Assembly (NCBI GenBank): GCA_951230915.1 | Contig: OX579638.1 | Location: 3,738,696 to 3,802,695, forward strand | Reading direction: 5' to 3' | DNA from: Antitrichia curtipendula | Lineage: Eukaryota > Streptophyta > Bryopsida > Hypnales > Leucodontaceae | DNA: 64,000 nucleotides | Part shown: piece by piece, positions 10,753 through 23,654 of the stretch | How positions within the stretch are numbered: position 1 is the first letter of the stretch | How the letters are laid out: the number at the start of each line of letters is the position of its first letter | Notes under the pieces: model-generated | Database searches by the model: none | Told to the model about the DNA's origin: nothing | What the model saw: only the letters and a program-made list of their open reading frames with translations | Made by a program: the position numbers and the translations under genes

Positions 10753-11348
10753 TATCATTAGACATCAATGGGAAGAATGAAGGACTGGGGTCAAACATGA
10801 GATTTAAATAACAGTATTAATTAACTAATAGCAATCAACTTTGTGCTATTGCCTAAATTTATTTATGGCTAGTATTTTTGTATAAAAAAAAATACATGTA
10901 GGTCAAATATGTCAAATTGTAATTTTATAAATTGATATGTAGATTTTATAATAACAAACCCTATACTACTTATGCAATATTGTAAGAAATGCAATCATTT
11001 TTTGTACGACACTATGACTATGACCATCAAATTTGCATAAATATTTTTTTTATTGAAGAGTTGTTTTGATTCATTAATTAGTCTGTTAAAGAAATACTTA
11101 TGTCATAGTAGTTGTATAAAAAATTTATGATGATAGGTGCATGTGGAAAAAGATTGAATAAGAAAAAGATTGATTATTGAGGGTTTGGCATAAAATAATA
11201 GAGGAATTGTGGAATTTGAAAATTCTACAATCTTTACGTAATAATGGAACACTGCTTTTTTATTTTGAATAATTTCAAATATATTAGTATGTAGTCATAC
11301 AAAATTTTGAAAACCAAATATGGTATAAATTTGCAATACACAAATTAA

Positions 11349-12205
11349 CCCCTAAAGTGCAATTTTTGGAAGCATAGCAATTTTTGGGAGCTCACTACAA
11401 AACGAATTTTTATTCTTTTTCTTTGAAGTTTTAACACAACATTTCCTCAAGGAGTAGCATTAAGGACCAATAATTTTCATAATTTTTTACTATATTGTCA
11501 AAAAGTTATTGAATGATATGTAGTTTTCATTGCTTGGCGGGCAGCTTGGGCAAAAAAAATAACTTCTTTGAAAATCACTTTTAAAAAAAATAAAAATTTT
11601 AAATTATTTTTTTGGATTTCTATATACATGGAACTCTTTGAATCATTTGATTTTGATTAATGAGATGAAAGTTATAAGGAGTTTTAGTTGTGGGTAGTTT
11701 ACAAGTCGTTATGAAATCTCTATTCTAAAATAAACTTTGAAGTTTAACTCAATTTTTTATATTTTGACATGTTTTATATTGTTTATTAGAACATTACAAC
11801 CGTTGGGATTGGCATTATTTAATTCCATAAATAAATGGTTAACAATTTAGTATTTTGAATCATTCTCTAACTCTTTCTACTTACTATTATTTTCATATAT
11901 GTTTTACAACTCCAAGTGATCTAAAACTTTCCAAGCATGTAGCCAACTTGCGTAGAAGAATGAACCCAAAGAATTTCAACCATTTTGGAAGTTTTTTCAT
12001 AAAGATCTGACCTTGTGAAGTGCAATTGCCCGGTTTTTCACAAGGGTAAAAAAAAGGATTTTTGTCACTTCAAACACTAATATCTTCCAATCTACATAGT
12101 GGAATTTCCTGAATTTTTTTCCGCATCTTCTCAAATTAGTGTACTACAGGATCCTACAGTTACATTTTTCCAAAGATTTATTTTTTCTAAAATTTGATAC
12201 TTGAT
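11349..12205 (-). mobile_element. TTAA-family element, copy A (truncated)
   Basis: It begins CCCCTAAAG directly after TTAA (11345-11348) and aligns in reverse to the other ~940 bp copies down to about 12205, where homology stops before the second terminus. Its partner in the opposite arm is copy B (19900-20834), so the element was present before the inverted duplication. It encodes no transposase. Confidence 0.7.
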
Positions 12206-15200
12206 TCAATAATATACAAATTTATGCATATTACATGACATTTAATTTTAATATTGCCCTTGGACTCTCAAATTATATATATACGAATCATTATCAAGAC
12301 ACAATAATAAATTTATAAAAAAAAATAGGTATTATCATAGATAGCCTGTCCAATCAACTACAATTTCAAGAATGAAAATATTCTCATAGTCCCTTGCATT
12401 TCTTTGGCCATTGCACTTCTATAGTCAACTACTATAATAATTATTGTTTTTGGCATAGAACAATGAGAATATATTCAAGCCTATTGGTAATGATGATGGT
12501 AATTTCACTAGTGATATTTTCAAGCCAACTAGTAACAATGGTGGTATTTATATTGGTAATATGTTCAACTTATTAAGCAACACTAGTAGGGAAGAGCATT
12601 CCTTGTCTCCATACCTATTTTTCCTTCATCTAAATGGGAATGGGGATAGGGACAAGGAAGAATTGGTGAGGATGCTCTAAAATCCCATTGTCTTTATATT
12701 CCATTGGGATATCCTATTAGAAGGATTCTTTTTTGTACTAAAATCCCATTGTTTTTCAAATCCCATTTGAAGTTTTATCTACATAGAAATTGGAAAGTTG
12801 TAATTCATTCCATTTAAACTAGTAATGTGAAAAAATTCCCTAAGATTATGTATGCTTGTTAGAACAATCTCACTATTGGGTTAATGTATTATAATTTTGT
12901 CTTAGAGCTATTAATAATTTAATTTTTCTTTGCATCTCATACAAACTTCTAATTAATAATTTTTTAAGAATAAAAATCAAGTATATCACAGAAAAAATTC
13001 CTAGACCTTCAACTCAAGTCATTAACATATAAGATATTAAAAACAAAATGTTTAGTGCAAAAATTTTAAGTTAAGAAGATTTAGAGTCAAATAACCTAAA
13101 CAAATAATGTAGTTAACAACCTTCTTTACTTTAACTTTGTTTTAACCCTCTAAGTCCCATTGTCCTCTCGAGGGACAAAATCACAAAATGGATTTTGGAC
13201 AACACCCTATAGTCTCAAAATTTGTCGTGATTTTCTAAAACTTTTTGTAGACATAGAAAAGCACATTAGATTTTTGGGAATAATTTTTATTTTGCTCAAT
13301 GTCCAAGAGCAAAAAATATAGCATTATTAGTCCAAATTTTAGTTTGGCAGGTACAAAAAAGTTTCTACAAAAATTTTAAACTAAAAATATTTGGTTCTTA
13401 GAGATTGTGTTTTTATCTACATAGGAAGCATTTATTATTCCAATTGAATTTGTTATGTAAAATTTATGGACAATCTTGTTTTTTGGGCAATTAGAGCCTC
13501 TTCTCAAAAAAATAACTTATAGGATTCATTTTTGAGCTCAATTTTCACAATTTTTCAGAACAAAAGGTTCACAAGGTAAAGATCTTCTACTAGAACAATC
13601 TCATTGTTGAGATTAGTGTGTTTCAGTTTCATCTTAGAGCTATTAATGGTTTAGTTATCCTTTCTATCTTGAACCTATTTCTATTTATTAATTTTTTAAT
13701 GAATAAAAATTAAGTGTATTTTATAAAAAATAAAATTTTAGGCTTTCAAGTCAATTCTTCAACATAAAAAATTAGAAATTCAAAATTTGTAGTGCAAAAT
13801 TTTTAAGTTAAAAAGATTCAAATTCAAAAAATCTAATCAAGCAAGGTGCAAAAAAAACTTGTTTTCATCACTTCAAATGCAAATATCTTACAATCTACGT
13901 GGCCAAGGTTTCTAAAGTTTCTTCCACATAGTCTTACAATAATCTAGTGCAAGATTCTACAGTTGAATATGCAAAAAAATAGTTTCAAATTTTTTGCTCT
14001 TTGCAATAGAAATGACAATTTTCAACAACTTTTGATGGATAAAAGACCTCGAGACTATAGCCTGGGTTAAATCCAAATATCTTGCACTCTGTAGGGTGAA
14101 AGTTTCCAAAAATTTCTTCCCCACATTATTATACTAGTAACTAGTCTAGCATTCTAGTGCAAGATCTTACAAGTAGGTATGCAATGAAATGTACTTAGTA
14201 AAAATTTTTGCTCTTTGCAAATTGCAATACAAACGGGAGTTTCAAGTGTTTTGTAATGAAATAGGGCTTAGGGACTTTAACCCTTAAAGGACGAGTTGGT
14301 CACTTTGAAAATCATTTGTTTTGGAACCGTGTCGCCGTGTGAATTGTTGGCTTAAATAAAATGCAAAACCACTCCGATTGGAAGGTAAAATTGTTGTAAA
14401 AGACCTTTCCTTTTCACACAAAATTTGGAGGATGAAAAGTTGCATTTTTGTTTTGCATGGAGAGATTCTTTGTCATTCATCTGTCCAAAAACATCCTCAA
14501 TATTGTTTATGGATTAAGGATTAACCGAATGGGTCAATCTTCCAACTAGGTCAAGATTGAATGGCAATCACCATGCAGAGATGTACTGTTTCCATGAACG
14601 TCCCTCAATTGCAACCAAGCTGCTTTACTCATCGCCTAAAACGTCATCAAGCACACGCATATGTGCAATTACCGGCCGCCACTCTTGTCGATTCAACTCA
14701 ACCGTCGAACCCGAAGCTCATCCCAAGTCTAAGGTTCCGTTCCCACAATGCAGCAATTGAGAAACTCACTACTCAATTGGTGATAAAAAAACAAACTCTC
14801 TTCTGTCACTTTGTGTATAAAAAAACACTAAAACTTAAAATACTCTCTTCTCTCAAAATTCCCTCTCGGCTCACGCGTCACACGGCAGCACATACCACTC
14901 TTCAGGTCCCCACCACTACTGCAGTTCCACGGCTACCTCCACGCGTGCTAACGAATCTTTTAATAAACTTTTGTGAATAATATCCAAAGTCACCTGGTGT
15001 AAACCCTTTCAACGCTATTCCAGCAAAAAATTCACTTCCGTGGAGGTGAAGGCGTTGAAATGACCAACTAGGCCGAAAATTTCACACTGCAGAGAAAATT
15101 GGAAGTGAATCGACAGTGGAGATCAACTGGTGCTACTGGATGAAACTTGCCGACTGGGTCGTGTAGATTTGGTTCAAGACAAATTAATCGGATGTGAAAA

Positions 15201-15334
15201 ATCGTCGTCGCCTCCGGAATGGAAGATCAAGGAGACTATAGTCGAAACTTTCTCACCCGGAGAGCCTGGTGACTTCGGTGTACGTGTGGAAAAAGTTGGA
15301 CTGATCGACTGTGGGCGGGACGGAGCCATGCAAG

Positions 15335-15340
15335 TATAAA
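15335..15340 (+). promoter_or_regulatory. Candidate TATA box of peroxidase copy 1
   Basis: TATAAA lies about 210 bp upstream of the ATG. The same hexamer is found at the matching place upstream of copy 2 (31061-31066, minus strand), which supports a shared core promoter. A second TATATATA-like run sits near 15476 in copy 1 only. Confidence 0.5.
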
Positions 15341-15550
15341 TCCCTGCTGGATGCTTCGGCTAACTCATCAATCAATCCCTCAGTCCCTCAACAGCTCCAA
15401 GCTTTCAGGTTTTCAGCTCAGGGTACGTCGGATTAATTGCAGGGCTTCCAGAATTCGATTTAGAGAGACCTGTCCTATATATAGCACCGCGCGCTTTTAG
15501 GTCTTTCAAATTTGGTGTAGTCACCAACTTGGGCACCATCAGTTGGAACG

Positions 15551-16540
15551 ATGGCTGTTTCGAGGTCTGCAATCGCGGCCTGGGTGGCCATGTTCGCCAT
15601 TCTGAGCTTCGTGAGCGCACCCGTGTCGGCTAGTCGAAGCCTCTCCAGCTCCAGCGATGGCGGGTGCAAAGTAGACTTCTACCAGCACTCGTGCCCCAAC
15701 GTGGAAACCATCATCTACGAGTCCATGCTCAAGTCGTTCCAGAACGACCACACTGTCGCTCCCGGCGTCCTCCGACTCGCCTACCACGATTGCTTCGTCC
15801 GCGGCTGCGACGCGTCCTTGCTCCTCGACGGATCCAGCTCCGAGAAAACCAACCTCATCAATGCCGGCCTCCACGGCTTCGACGCCATCGACGCCGCCAA
15901 GGCCGCCGTGGAGAAGGCTTGCCCGGGGACCGTGTCCTGCTCCGACGTGCTGCAGTTCGCCGTGCGCGACACCGTGAAGCTGACGGGAGGACAAGGCTGG
16001 ACCGTTCCCGCTGGGCGTCGCGACGGCACCGTTTCCAGGTCTTCCGAGGTGGCGGCCAATCTCATGACTCCCAACAACACGGTTCCCGTGCTGCTGAAGG
16101 CTTTCCAGAAGAAGGGTCTGAACGCCGCGCAAATGGTGGCTCTGGCTGGTGCACACACCATCGGCGTCGCGCCTTGCTTGAGGTTCGACGACCGCCTCCA
16201 CGGGGAGAAAGTCGATCCCACACTCCCCTCCTCTTTCTCGAAATCTTTGTTGAAGAAGTGCCCTGTGGCTGGTATCACCAACGTGGCCGTGAACCTGGAC
16301 TTGGTTTCTCCCAAGAAGTTCGACACGCAGTACTTCAAGAACATCGTGAACAAACTCGGCTTGCTGACTTCCGATCAGAGCATGTGGGCGGACTCTCGCA
16401 CCAAAGGATCCGTGAGTGCCAACACGGACAGGGCCACGTTCAACTCCAACTTCGCGAAGGCCATGGTGGCGATGAGCAAGATCGACGTGCTGACGGGCAG
16501 CTCCGGCGAGATCCGTCGAGTGTGCACTTCCGTGAACTAA
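15551..16540 (+). CDS. Secreted class III peroxidase, copy 1
   Basis: A 329-residue haem peroxidase of the plant secretory class (uses H2O2 to oxidise phenolics in the cell wall or apoplast). Residues 1 to about 27 form a signal peptide (hydrophobic core, SAPVSA before the likely cut). The distal haem site RLAYHDCF contains Arg75 and His79; the proximal site LAGAHTIG carries His202. Cysteines typical of the four conserved disulfides are present (C39, C48, C81, C86, C124, C130, C209 and later ones). The gene is intronless, whereas many plant class III genes have introns, and it is much more GC-rich than its surroundings. It lies between the two arms of the large inverted repeat. The start is the only ATG that gives a signal peptide. 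Confidence 0.95.
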   Translation: MAVSRSAIAAWVAMFAILSFVSAPVSASRSLSSSSDGGCKVDFYQHSCPNVETIIYESMLKSFQNDHTVAPGVLRLAYHDCFVRGCDASLLLDGSSSEKTNLINAGLHGFDAIDAAKAAVEKACPGTVSCSDVLQFAVRDTVKLTGGQGWTVPAGRRDGTVSRSSEVAANLMTPNNTVPVLLKAFQKKGLNAAQMVALAGAHTIGVAPCLRFDDRLHGEKVDPTLPSSFSKSLLKKCPVAGITNVAVNLDLVSPKKFDTQYFKNIVNKLGLLTSDQSMWADSRTKGSVSANTDRATFNSNFAKAMVAMSKIDVLTGSSGEIRRVCTSVN

Positions 16541-17037
16541 GTTAGCCCTGAGGCCATTTTTTGAATTGGTTCCCAGGTACATGGCGGGCATCACCAGTAC
16601 AGTATTCATTCTTTTTAGACCATCATTTAGGAATTAGAAACCATTCAATCGACGTCATGATTGGTTGGAGACCCGACGATTTCAGAAGGTCGTTTTCCAC
16701 TCGGTGCCTTGATTCGTCTTTTGATAGTTTGCTTCATTCCCCCTCTTCAATTGAGGGGTGACGAGAGAGATTCATGAATTTTATTTTGAAGCTGGAGTCA
16801 CAGCTCGGAGTGGAGTCATGAATTAGCCTCACTACAAAGGACACTAAATAGTGAAATTAGGTTGCCTTTACAATTAGGTTGCCTTAGTGTCTTACCTCAA
16901 TAAAGTTACTGTACAAGCCAGAGAAGTCAACAATTACTTCTACACATATATCCATTTGCACACATGGAGGTTCAATAATATCTAATTCAAAAGTTGTGCT
17001 TCCTTGTACAACAACAACAATAAATATTTATATAGAT

Positions 17038-17355
17038 GGGCAATTTCGTTAAAATGGCAGTATTCCATGTGCCATTTTCAGAGTGCCCACTCTAAACCAT
17101 AGAAGCGACATCTAGGACAAAGATAGATTTCAAAGATTTAGGACTGTTGTAGATTTCAGAAGTCTATGAATGTTATAGATTTTAGACTGAAAATTTTGAA
17201 AAATCTAGGACTTTTATAGATTTTCAGATATCTAGGAATGATATAGATGTCAGAAATCTAAAATAGATGTAGATTTCAGACCATTTCAGAGTGCACGGTC
17301 TGAACAATTAAAAGTGCCAAACTAACGGAATACCGCCATTTTAACGAAATTGCCC
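17038..17355. mobile_element. Small inverted-repeat element (MITE) inserted beside peroxidase copy 1
   Basis: It starts GGGCAATTTCGTTAAAATGG and ends with the near reverse complement CCATTTTAACGAAATTGCCC, 318 bp overall. The interior has degenerate repeats of TAGATTTCAGA/ATCTAGGA. The matching site near peroxidase copy 2 (about 29600) reads straight through TTATATAGTG, so this is a clean insertion. Flanks ATATAGAT/ATATAGTG suggest an imperfect target duplication of about 8 bp. A relative sits at 28935-29076. Confidence 0.75.
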
Positions 17356-19419
17356 ATATAGTGTCAAATGTCAAGATATTAGTGTGGGGCAAGTCACACG
17401 GTGACATGATTAAAAAACAAATGATTTTCAAAGTGATCAACTCGTCCTTTAAGGGTTAAAGTCCCTAAGCCCTATTTCATTACAAAACACTCAAAACTCC
17501 CATTTGTATTGCGAAGAGCAAAAAAATTTACTAAGTACATTTCATTGCATACCTACTTGTAAGATCTTGCACTAGAATGCTAGACCAGTTACTAGTATAA
17601 TAATGTGGGGAAGAAATTTTGGAAACTTTCACCCTATAGATTGTAAGATATTTGCATTTAACCCCTATAGTCTCGAGGTCTTTTTTCCATCAAAAGTTGT
17701 TGAAAATTTTCGTTTCTATTGCAAATAGCAAAAAACTTTGAAACTATTTTTTTGCATATTCAACTGTAGAATCTTGCACTAGATTATTGTAAGACTATGT
17801 GGAAGAAACTTTAGAAACCTTGGCCTCGGAGATTGTAAGATATTTGCATTTGAAGTGATGAAAACAAGGTTTTTTTGCACCTTGCTTGATTAGATCTTTT
17901 GAATTTGAATCTTCTTAACTTAAAATTTTGCACTACAAATTTTGAATTTCTAATTTTTTTAAGTTAAAAAATTGAGTTGAAAGCCTAAAATTTTATTTTT
18001 TACAAAATACACTTAATTTTCATTCATTAAAAAATTAATAAATAGAAATAGGTTCAAGATAGAAGGGATAACTAAACCATTAATAGCTCTTAGATGAAAT
18101 TGAAACACACTAATCTCAACAATGAGATTATTCTTGCAAAACATCTTCACCTTGTGAACCTTTTGTTTTGAAAAATTGTGAAAATTGAGCTCAAAAATGA
18201 TTGCTATAAATTATTTTTTCAAGAAGATGCTATGATTGCCAAAAAAACAAGATTGTCCATAGCTTTCACATAACAAAGTCAATTGGAATGTATAAATGCT
18301 TTCTATGTAGATAAAAAACACAATCTATAAGAAACAAGTTTCTTAAATTTAAGCTTTTTGTAGGAACTTTTTTGTGCCTGCCAAACTACAATTTGAACTT
18401 ATAGTGCTATAATTATTTTCATGGACATTGAACAAAATAAAAATTATATTCCCAAAAATCTAATGTGCTTTTTTATGTCCACAAAAAGTTTTAGAAAATC
18501 ACGACGAATTTTGAGACTGTAGGATCTTGCCCAAAATCCATCTTGTGATTTTATCCCTCGAGAGGACAATGGGACTTAGAGGGTTTAAACAAAGTTAAAG
18601 TAAAGAAGGTTGTTAATTACATTATATTTTTAGGTTATTTGACTCTAACTCTTCTTAACTTAAATTTTTTGCACTAAACATTTTGTTTTTAATATCTTAT
18701 ATGTTAATGATTTGAGTTGAAGGTCCAAGAATTTTTTTTGTAATATACTTGATTTTCATTCTTAAGAAATTGTTAATTAGAAGTTTGTATAGGATTCAAA
18801 GAAAAATTAAATCATTAATAGCTCTAAGACAAAATTATAATATATTAACCCAACTGTGAGATTGTTCTAACAAGCATACATAATCTTAGGGAAATTTTTT
18901 CACATTACTAGTTTAAATGGAATGAATTACAACTTTCTAATTTCTGTGTAGATAAAACTTCAAATAGGATTTGAAAGACAATGGAATTTTAGAGCAAAAA
19001 AGAATCCTTCTAATAGGATATCCCAATGGAATATAAAGACAATGGGATTTTAGAGCATCCTCACCAATTCTTCACCTGTCTCTATCTCCATCCCCATCTA
19101 GATGAAGGAAAAATAGGTATGGGGACAAGGAATGCTCTTCCCCACTACTGTTGCTTAATAAGTTGAACATATTACCAATATAAACACCACCATTGTTACT
19201 AGTTGGCTTGAACACATCACTAGTGAAATTACCATCATCATTACCAATAGGCTTGAATATATTCTCATTGTTCTATGCCAAAAACAATAATTATTATAGT
19301 AGTTGACTATAGAAGTGCAATGGCCAAAGAAATGCAAGGAACTATGAGAATATTTTCATTCTTGAAAGCCATAGTTGATTGGACAAGCTATCTATGATAG
19401 TACCTATTTTTTTATAAAT

Positions 19420-19421
<2 letters not shown>

Positions 19422-19494
<73 letters not shown>
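19422..19494. repeat. (TA)n microsatellite
   Basis: About 36 uninterrupted TA units, fully self-complementary. The matching place in the left arm (about 12275) has only a short TATATATA run, so the tract expanded after the arms formed. Confidence 0.95.
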
Positions 19495-19495
<1 letters not shown>

Positions 19496-19899
19496 CTTGA
19501 GAGTCCAAGGGCAATATTAAAATTAAATGTGATGTAACATGTAATTTGCATAAATTTACCAAAGATCAACTACAAACATAATTTCATACTTCATATGTTG
19601 TAATTATTCAAAAATTTCACCATTTATGTATTTGATAAGTTTAGGAGGTGTAAGTGTGCAACCTTTATATTTAATCCCTAAGCATCCTACTAAAGTATTT
19701 TTAGATTTAGAAACATCATTACTTTTGAAGTGTTAGAAGTCTAAATATTAGTGAGGTACAAAAATTTCAAGCAAACAATCTTGTAGTATATGTGTTATAA
19801 ATGATGTGAATCACTTGTAGAATCATTGGTCCATAATCCTATATAGATTGCAAGATCTAAATGTGTTAATTTTGGCACTTTATCACACTTGGGGGTTAA

Positions 19900-20834
19900 T
19901 CCCTAACGGTTTTTGACTATGTTTTCACCAAAAACGCTCCAAAATTGCCATTTCTAATACAAGTACCAAATTTTAGAAAGAAAAACATTTTTGGACAAAT
20001 GTAACCATAAGATCCTGTAGTACTTTAATTTGAGAAGATGTGAAAAAAAATTCAGAAAATTCCACTGTGTAGATTGGAAGATATTAGTGTTTGAAGTGAC
20101 AAAAATCCTTTTTTTACCCTTGCAAAAAACTGGGCAGCTGCACTTCACAAGGTCAGATCTTTATGAAAATACTTCCAAAATGGTTGTCACTCTTTGGATT
20201 CATTCTTCTATGCAAGTTGGCTACATGCTTGAAATTTTTTAGATCATTTGGAGTTGTAAAACATATATGAAAATAATAGTAAGTAGAAAGAGGTAGAGAA
20301 TGATTCAAAGTACTAAATTGTTAACCATTTATTTATGGAATTGAAAAATGCCAATCCCAACAGTTGTAATGTTGTAATAAAAAATATAAAACATGTCAAA
20401 ATATAAAAATTAAGTAAAATAAAGGACTTCAAAATAAATTTCAGAATAGTGATTTCATAACCACTTGTAAACTACCCACAACTAAAACTCCTTATAACTT
20501 TTATCTCATTATTTAATCAAAATGGAATGATTTGAAGTTTTCAATGTACATAGAAATCCAAAAAACAAATTTAAAACTTTTATTTTTCAAAAAAGTGATT
20601 TTCAAAGAAGGTTTTTTTCCTGCCCGGGCAATGAAAACCGAGCAATGAAAACTACATATCATTCAATAGATTTTTGACAATACAGTCAAAAGTTATGAAA
20701 ATTATTGGTCTTGAATGCTACTTCTCGAGGAAATATTGTGTCAAAATTTCAAAGAAAAAGAATAAAAATTCCATTTATAGTGAGCTCCCCCAAATTGCTA
20801 TGCTGCCCCAAAATACACTTTGGTCCTTTAGGGG
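19900..20834 (+). mobile_element. TTAA-family element, copy B
   Basis: Flanked by TTAA (19896-19899) and TTGA (20835-20838). The 5' end has drifted (TCCCTAACGG), while the 3' end CCTTTAGGGG is intact. Length 935 bp. Partner of truncated copy A in the other arm. Confidence 0.75.
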
Positions 20835-22656
20835 TTGATTTGTATACTGGAAATTTATACCATATTTGGTTTTCAAAATTTTGTATGACTACATGCAAAT
20901 ACATTTGAAATTATTAAAAATGAAAAGTAGTGTTCCATTATTATATAAAGATTGTAGAATTTTCAAATTCCACAATTTTATTATTTTATGCCAAACCTTC
21001 AATGATCAATTTTTTTTTTACTCAATATTTTTTCACATGCACCTATCGTCATAAATTTTTTATACAACTAATATGACATGAATATTTCTTTAACAGACTA
21101 ATTAATGAATCAAAATAACTCTTCAATAAGAAAAACATTTATGCAAATTTGATGGTCATAGTCATAGTGTCATACAAAAAATGATTGCATTTTTTACAAT
21201 ATTGCATAAGTAGTATAGGGTTTGTTATTATAAAATCTATGTATCAATTTATAAAATTACAATTTGACATATTTGACGTACATGTATCTTTTTTCATACA
21301 AAAATACTAGCCATAAATAAATTTAGGCAATAGCACAAAGTTGATTGCTACTAGTTAATTAATACTATGATTTAAATCTCAAGTTTGACCTCACTCCTTC
21401 ATTCTTCCATCTTTGCCCAATGATACTAGGTAAGGTCATTTTAAAGATAAAACAAACTTTTCTTATCTTGAACCTTTAAGGTCATATTTGTTATATTGAG
21501 ACTTTTTGCAGTCTCATTTTTATCCTCGACTTGAGGATAAACTGCTTTATCTCTTTACTAGTATTTTTTTATAAATAGGTAACAGTCAATATCAACTTTT
21601 AGAATTTCATTATAGAATCATTATTTTAGCATTATTTATTTTTGGTTTGATTACTATTTTTTTAAATGAATTTTCTGATAACCAGCATTCTGTCCCAAAA
21701 TCTGCAAAAAGTCCCAATATAACAAATATTGCCTGCTTTACAATATTTAACAGATGTCAAACTATGTCTTGTAAGTAATACATGACTTCTCTCATAATCA
21801 ACAAATGGAAGTTCACCAAGTGAACCCTTTCATTTTTTATATTATGCAAACTTTTGTATGCCATCTCTATACCCTCAATCATTTTCAATTTCCATTGTTT
21901 GTTAGAAGAAAAAGAAAAAGAAAGAAGGAAGGATAACTCCATTATGAAAGACTAGAGTGCATGAAGCATCTTTTGGGAATAGCTCAACTATCTAAGCCTC
22001 ATGGACTTAGAAGGTGAATTCCATCCTTGATGGCTCTATTAAGAAGTACGCCCTCCAATAAAAAAACTAACATGTTTCTTTCCCTCAAAAAAATTTGAGG
22101 TCTCCATATAACAATAAGATAGTTTTAGCACACATCTTATCATATTTGCGTGGACTTATGGTGGTAGGCACCTTGCCAACATAGTTTGAATTCATGACTA
22201 CTTTACTAGTGTGCCAAGGCAAGAGCCACGGAACTAAAGCTGCATGTGCCTAAGTTGCCTATAATACCCTACTTTATTTCCAAAATACAAAAATAACATT
22301 CAATGTCTTTCCTGGCACCTTCCTATATTTTTACAAAATGTATTTTCTTCTACTCTTCTATTCCATGATGGATAAATTTAATCTAGTAGTAAATAATATC
22401 ATATATAATGATTATTGTTTACCTCAAAGCTCACATCATAAGCTTGATTTTATAAATATTTATGCAAGCTTAGGCTGCTAACTAAAACATTTATATCATG
22501 ATTGTCAAATCCAAATATACCAAAAAAAAGCATACCAAAAAAAAGCATACCAAACTCACAATGATTGATCACATGTAGCTTCTAGAATGATTGGATAATT
22601 GCCATCTTTATCAATGAATTGACCATGCCATGCCATAGGCCAACTCTTCCATTTAA

Positions 22657-23591
22657 CCCCTAAAGGTTTTTGACTATGTTTTCACCAAAACCACTCCAAA
22701 ACTGCCATTTCTAATACTACTGCCAAGTTTTAGAAAAAAAACATTTTTGGACACTTGTAACCGTAGGATCTTGTAGTAAACTTGTTTAAGAAGATGTGGA
22801 AAAAATTTCAGAATTTTCCACATAGTGGATTGCAAGATAATAGCGTTTGAATTGACAAAAATCCTTTTTTTGTCCCTGCAAAAAAACGGGCGGCTGCCCT
22901 TCACAAGGTTACATTTGTATGAAAAAATGTCCAAAATGATGGTTACTCTTTGGATTTATTCTTCAAAGCAAGTTGGCTACATGCTTGAAAAATTTCAGAT
23001 CATTTGAAATTGTACAACATATAGGAAACAAATAGTAAGTAGGAAGAGGTAGAGAATGATTCAAAACACTAAATTGTCAAGAATTTATTTATGAAATTGA
23101 AAAATGCCAATCCCAACGATTGTAATGGTGTAATAAACAATCTACACCCAATGTTTTTATTTTTTTTCAAAAATATTGAAAATCGAGTTAAATAAAGCAC
23201 TTCAAAGTTTATTTTAGAGTAGAGATTCCATAACTACCCTCAAACTAAGAATCCTCATAACTTTTGACTCATTGATCGGAATGGAATGATTCAAAGCCTC
23301 CCACGTACATATAAATCTAAAGAACCAATTTTAAATTTTAGTTCTTTTTAAAAGTGATTTGTAAAGAAGTTTTTTTTGTTGCCCCGGCTGCCCGCCGAAC
23401 AATTAAAATGACATATCATGCAATAACTTTTTAACCATGTATTCAAAAGTTACAAAAATTGTTGGACCTTAAAGCTACTCCTTGGGCACATCTTATGTGA
23501 AAATTTCAAAGAAAAAAAAAAAAAATTCCAATCATAGTGAGCTGCCCCAAATCGCTATGTTGTCAAAAAACGGTGTTTGGTCCTTTAGGGG
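22657..23591 (+). mobile_element. TTAA-family element, copy C
   Basis: A complete 935 bp copy with ends CCCCTAAAGG and CCTTTAGGGG and TTAA on both sides (22653-22656, 23592-23595). It is AT-rich with no credible gene. A minus-strand frame of about 86 codons recurs in copies F and G, but only because the DNA is similar. Confidence 0.85.
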
Positions 23592-23654
23592 TTAAGATGC
23601 ATGCAAACCTAGAAATTTTAGAAGGGGACTCAGGGTTGGAAGTCTAAAGTTTAA

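Larger units (their letters stand above)
9920..14345 (+). repeat. Left arm of large inverted repeat
   Basis: Reverse-complement homology to 17393-22510. Landmarks are GGATTTGACAAT at 9920 against ATTGTCAAATCC near 22510, the pair of nearly identical frames at 12394-12576 and 19155-19337, and the inner boundary CACCGTGTGA/TCACACGGTG. The arm is AT-rich and holds no convincing gene. It contains a truncated TTAA-family copy (from 11349) and another repeat starting TTTAACCCTCTAAG (about 13143) and ending CTTAAAGGACGAG (about 14295). It is shorter than the right arm, partly because about 400 bp equivalent to 19560-19975 is missing. Confidence 0.8.
14650..16800 (+). repeat. Peroxidase duplication unit, copy 1
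   Basis: This stretch matches 29610-31770 in reverse orientation, from the shared GCGGCCGGTAATTGC-type block near 14655/31745 through promoter, gene and 3' flank. The coding part is almost identical between copies, while the 5' flank is much more diverged with many small indels. Confidence 0.75.
17393..22510 (-). repeat. Right arm of large inverted repeat
   Basis: Reverse-complement partner of 9920-14345. The inner boundary is TCACACGGTGACATG near 17395; the outer edge cannot be fixed because the left arm is interrupted by the gypsy LTR at exactly the matching point. Relative to the left arm it has a complete TTAA-family copy (B) and a long TA run (19422-19494). No gene is supported inside. 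Confidence 0.8.

Noticed and set aside
12394..19337. Matching 60-codon frames at 12394 and 19155
   Set aside because: A consequence of the inverted repeat; low-complexity hydrophobic translation.
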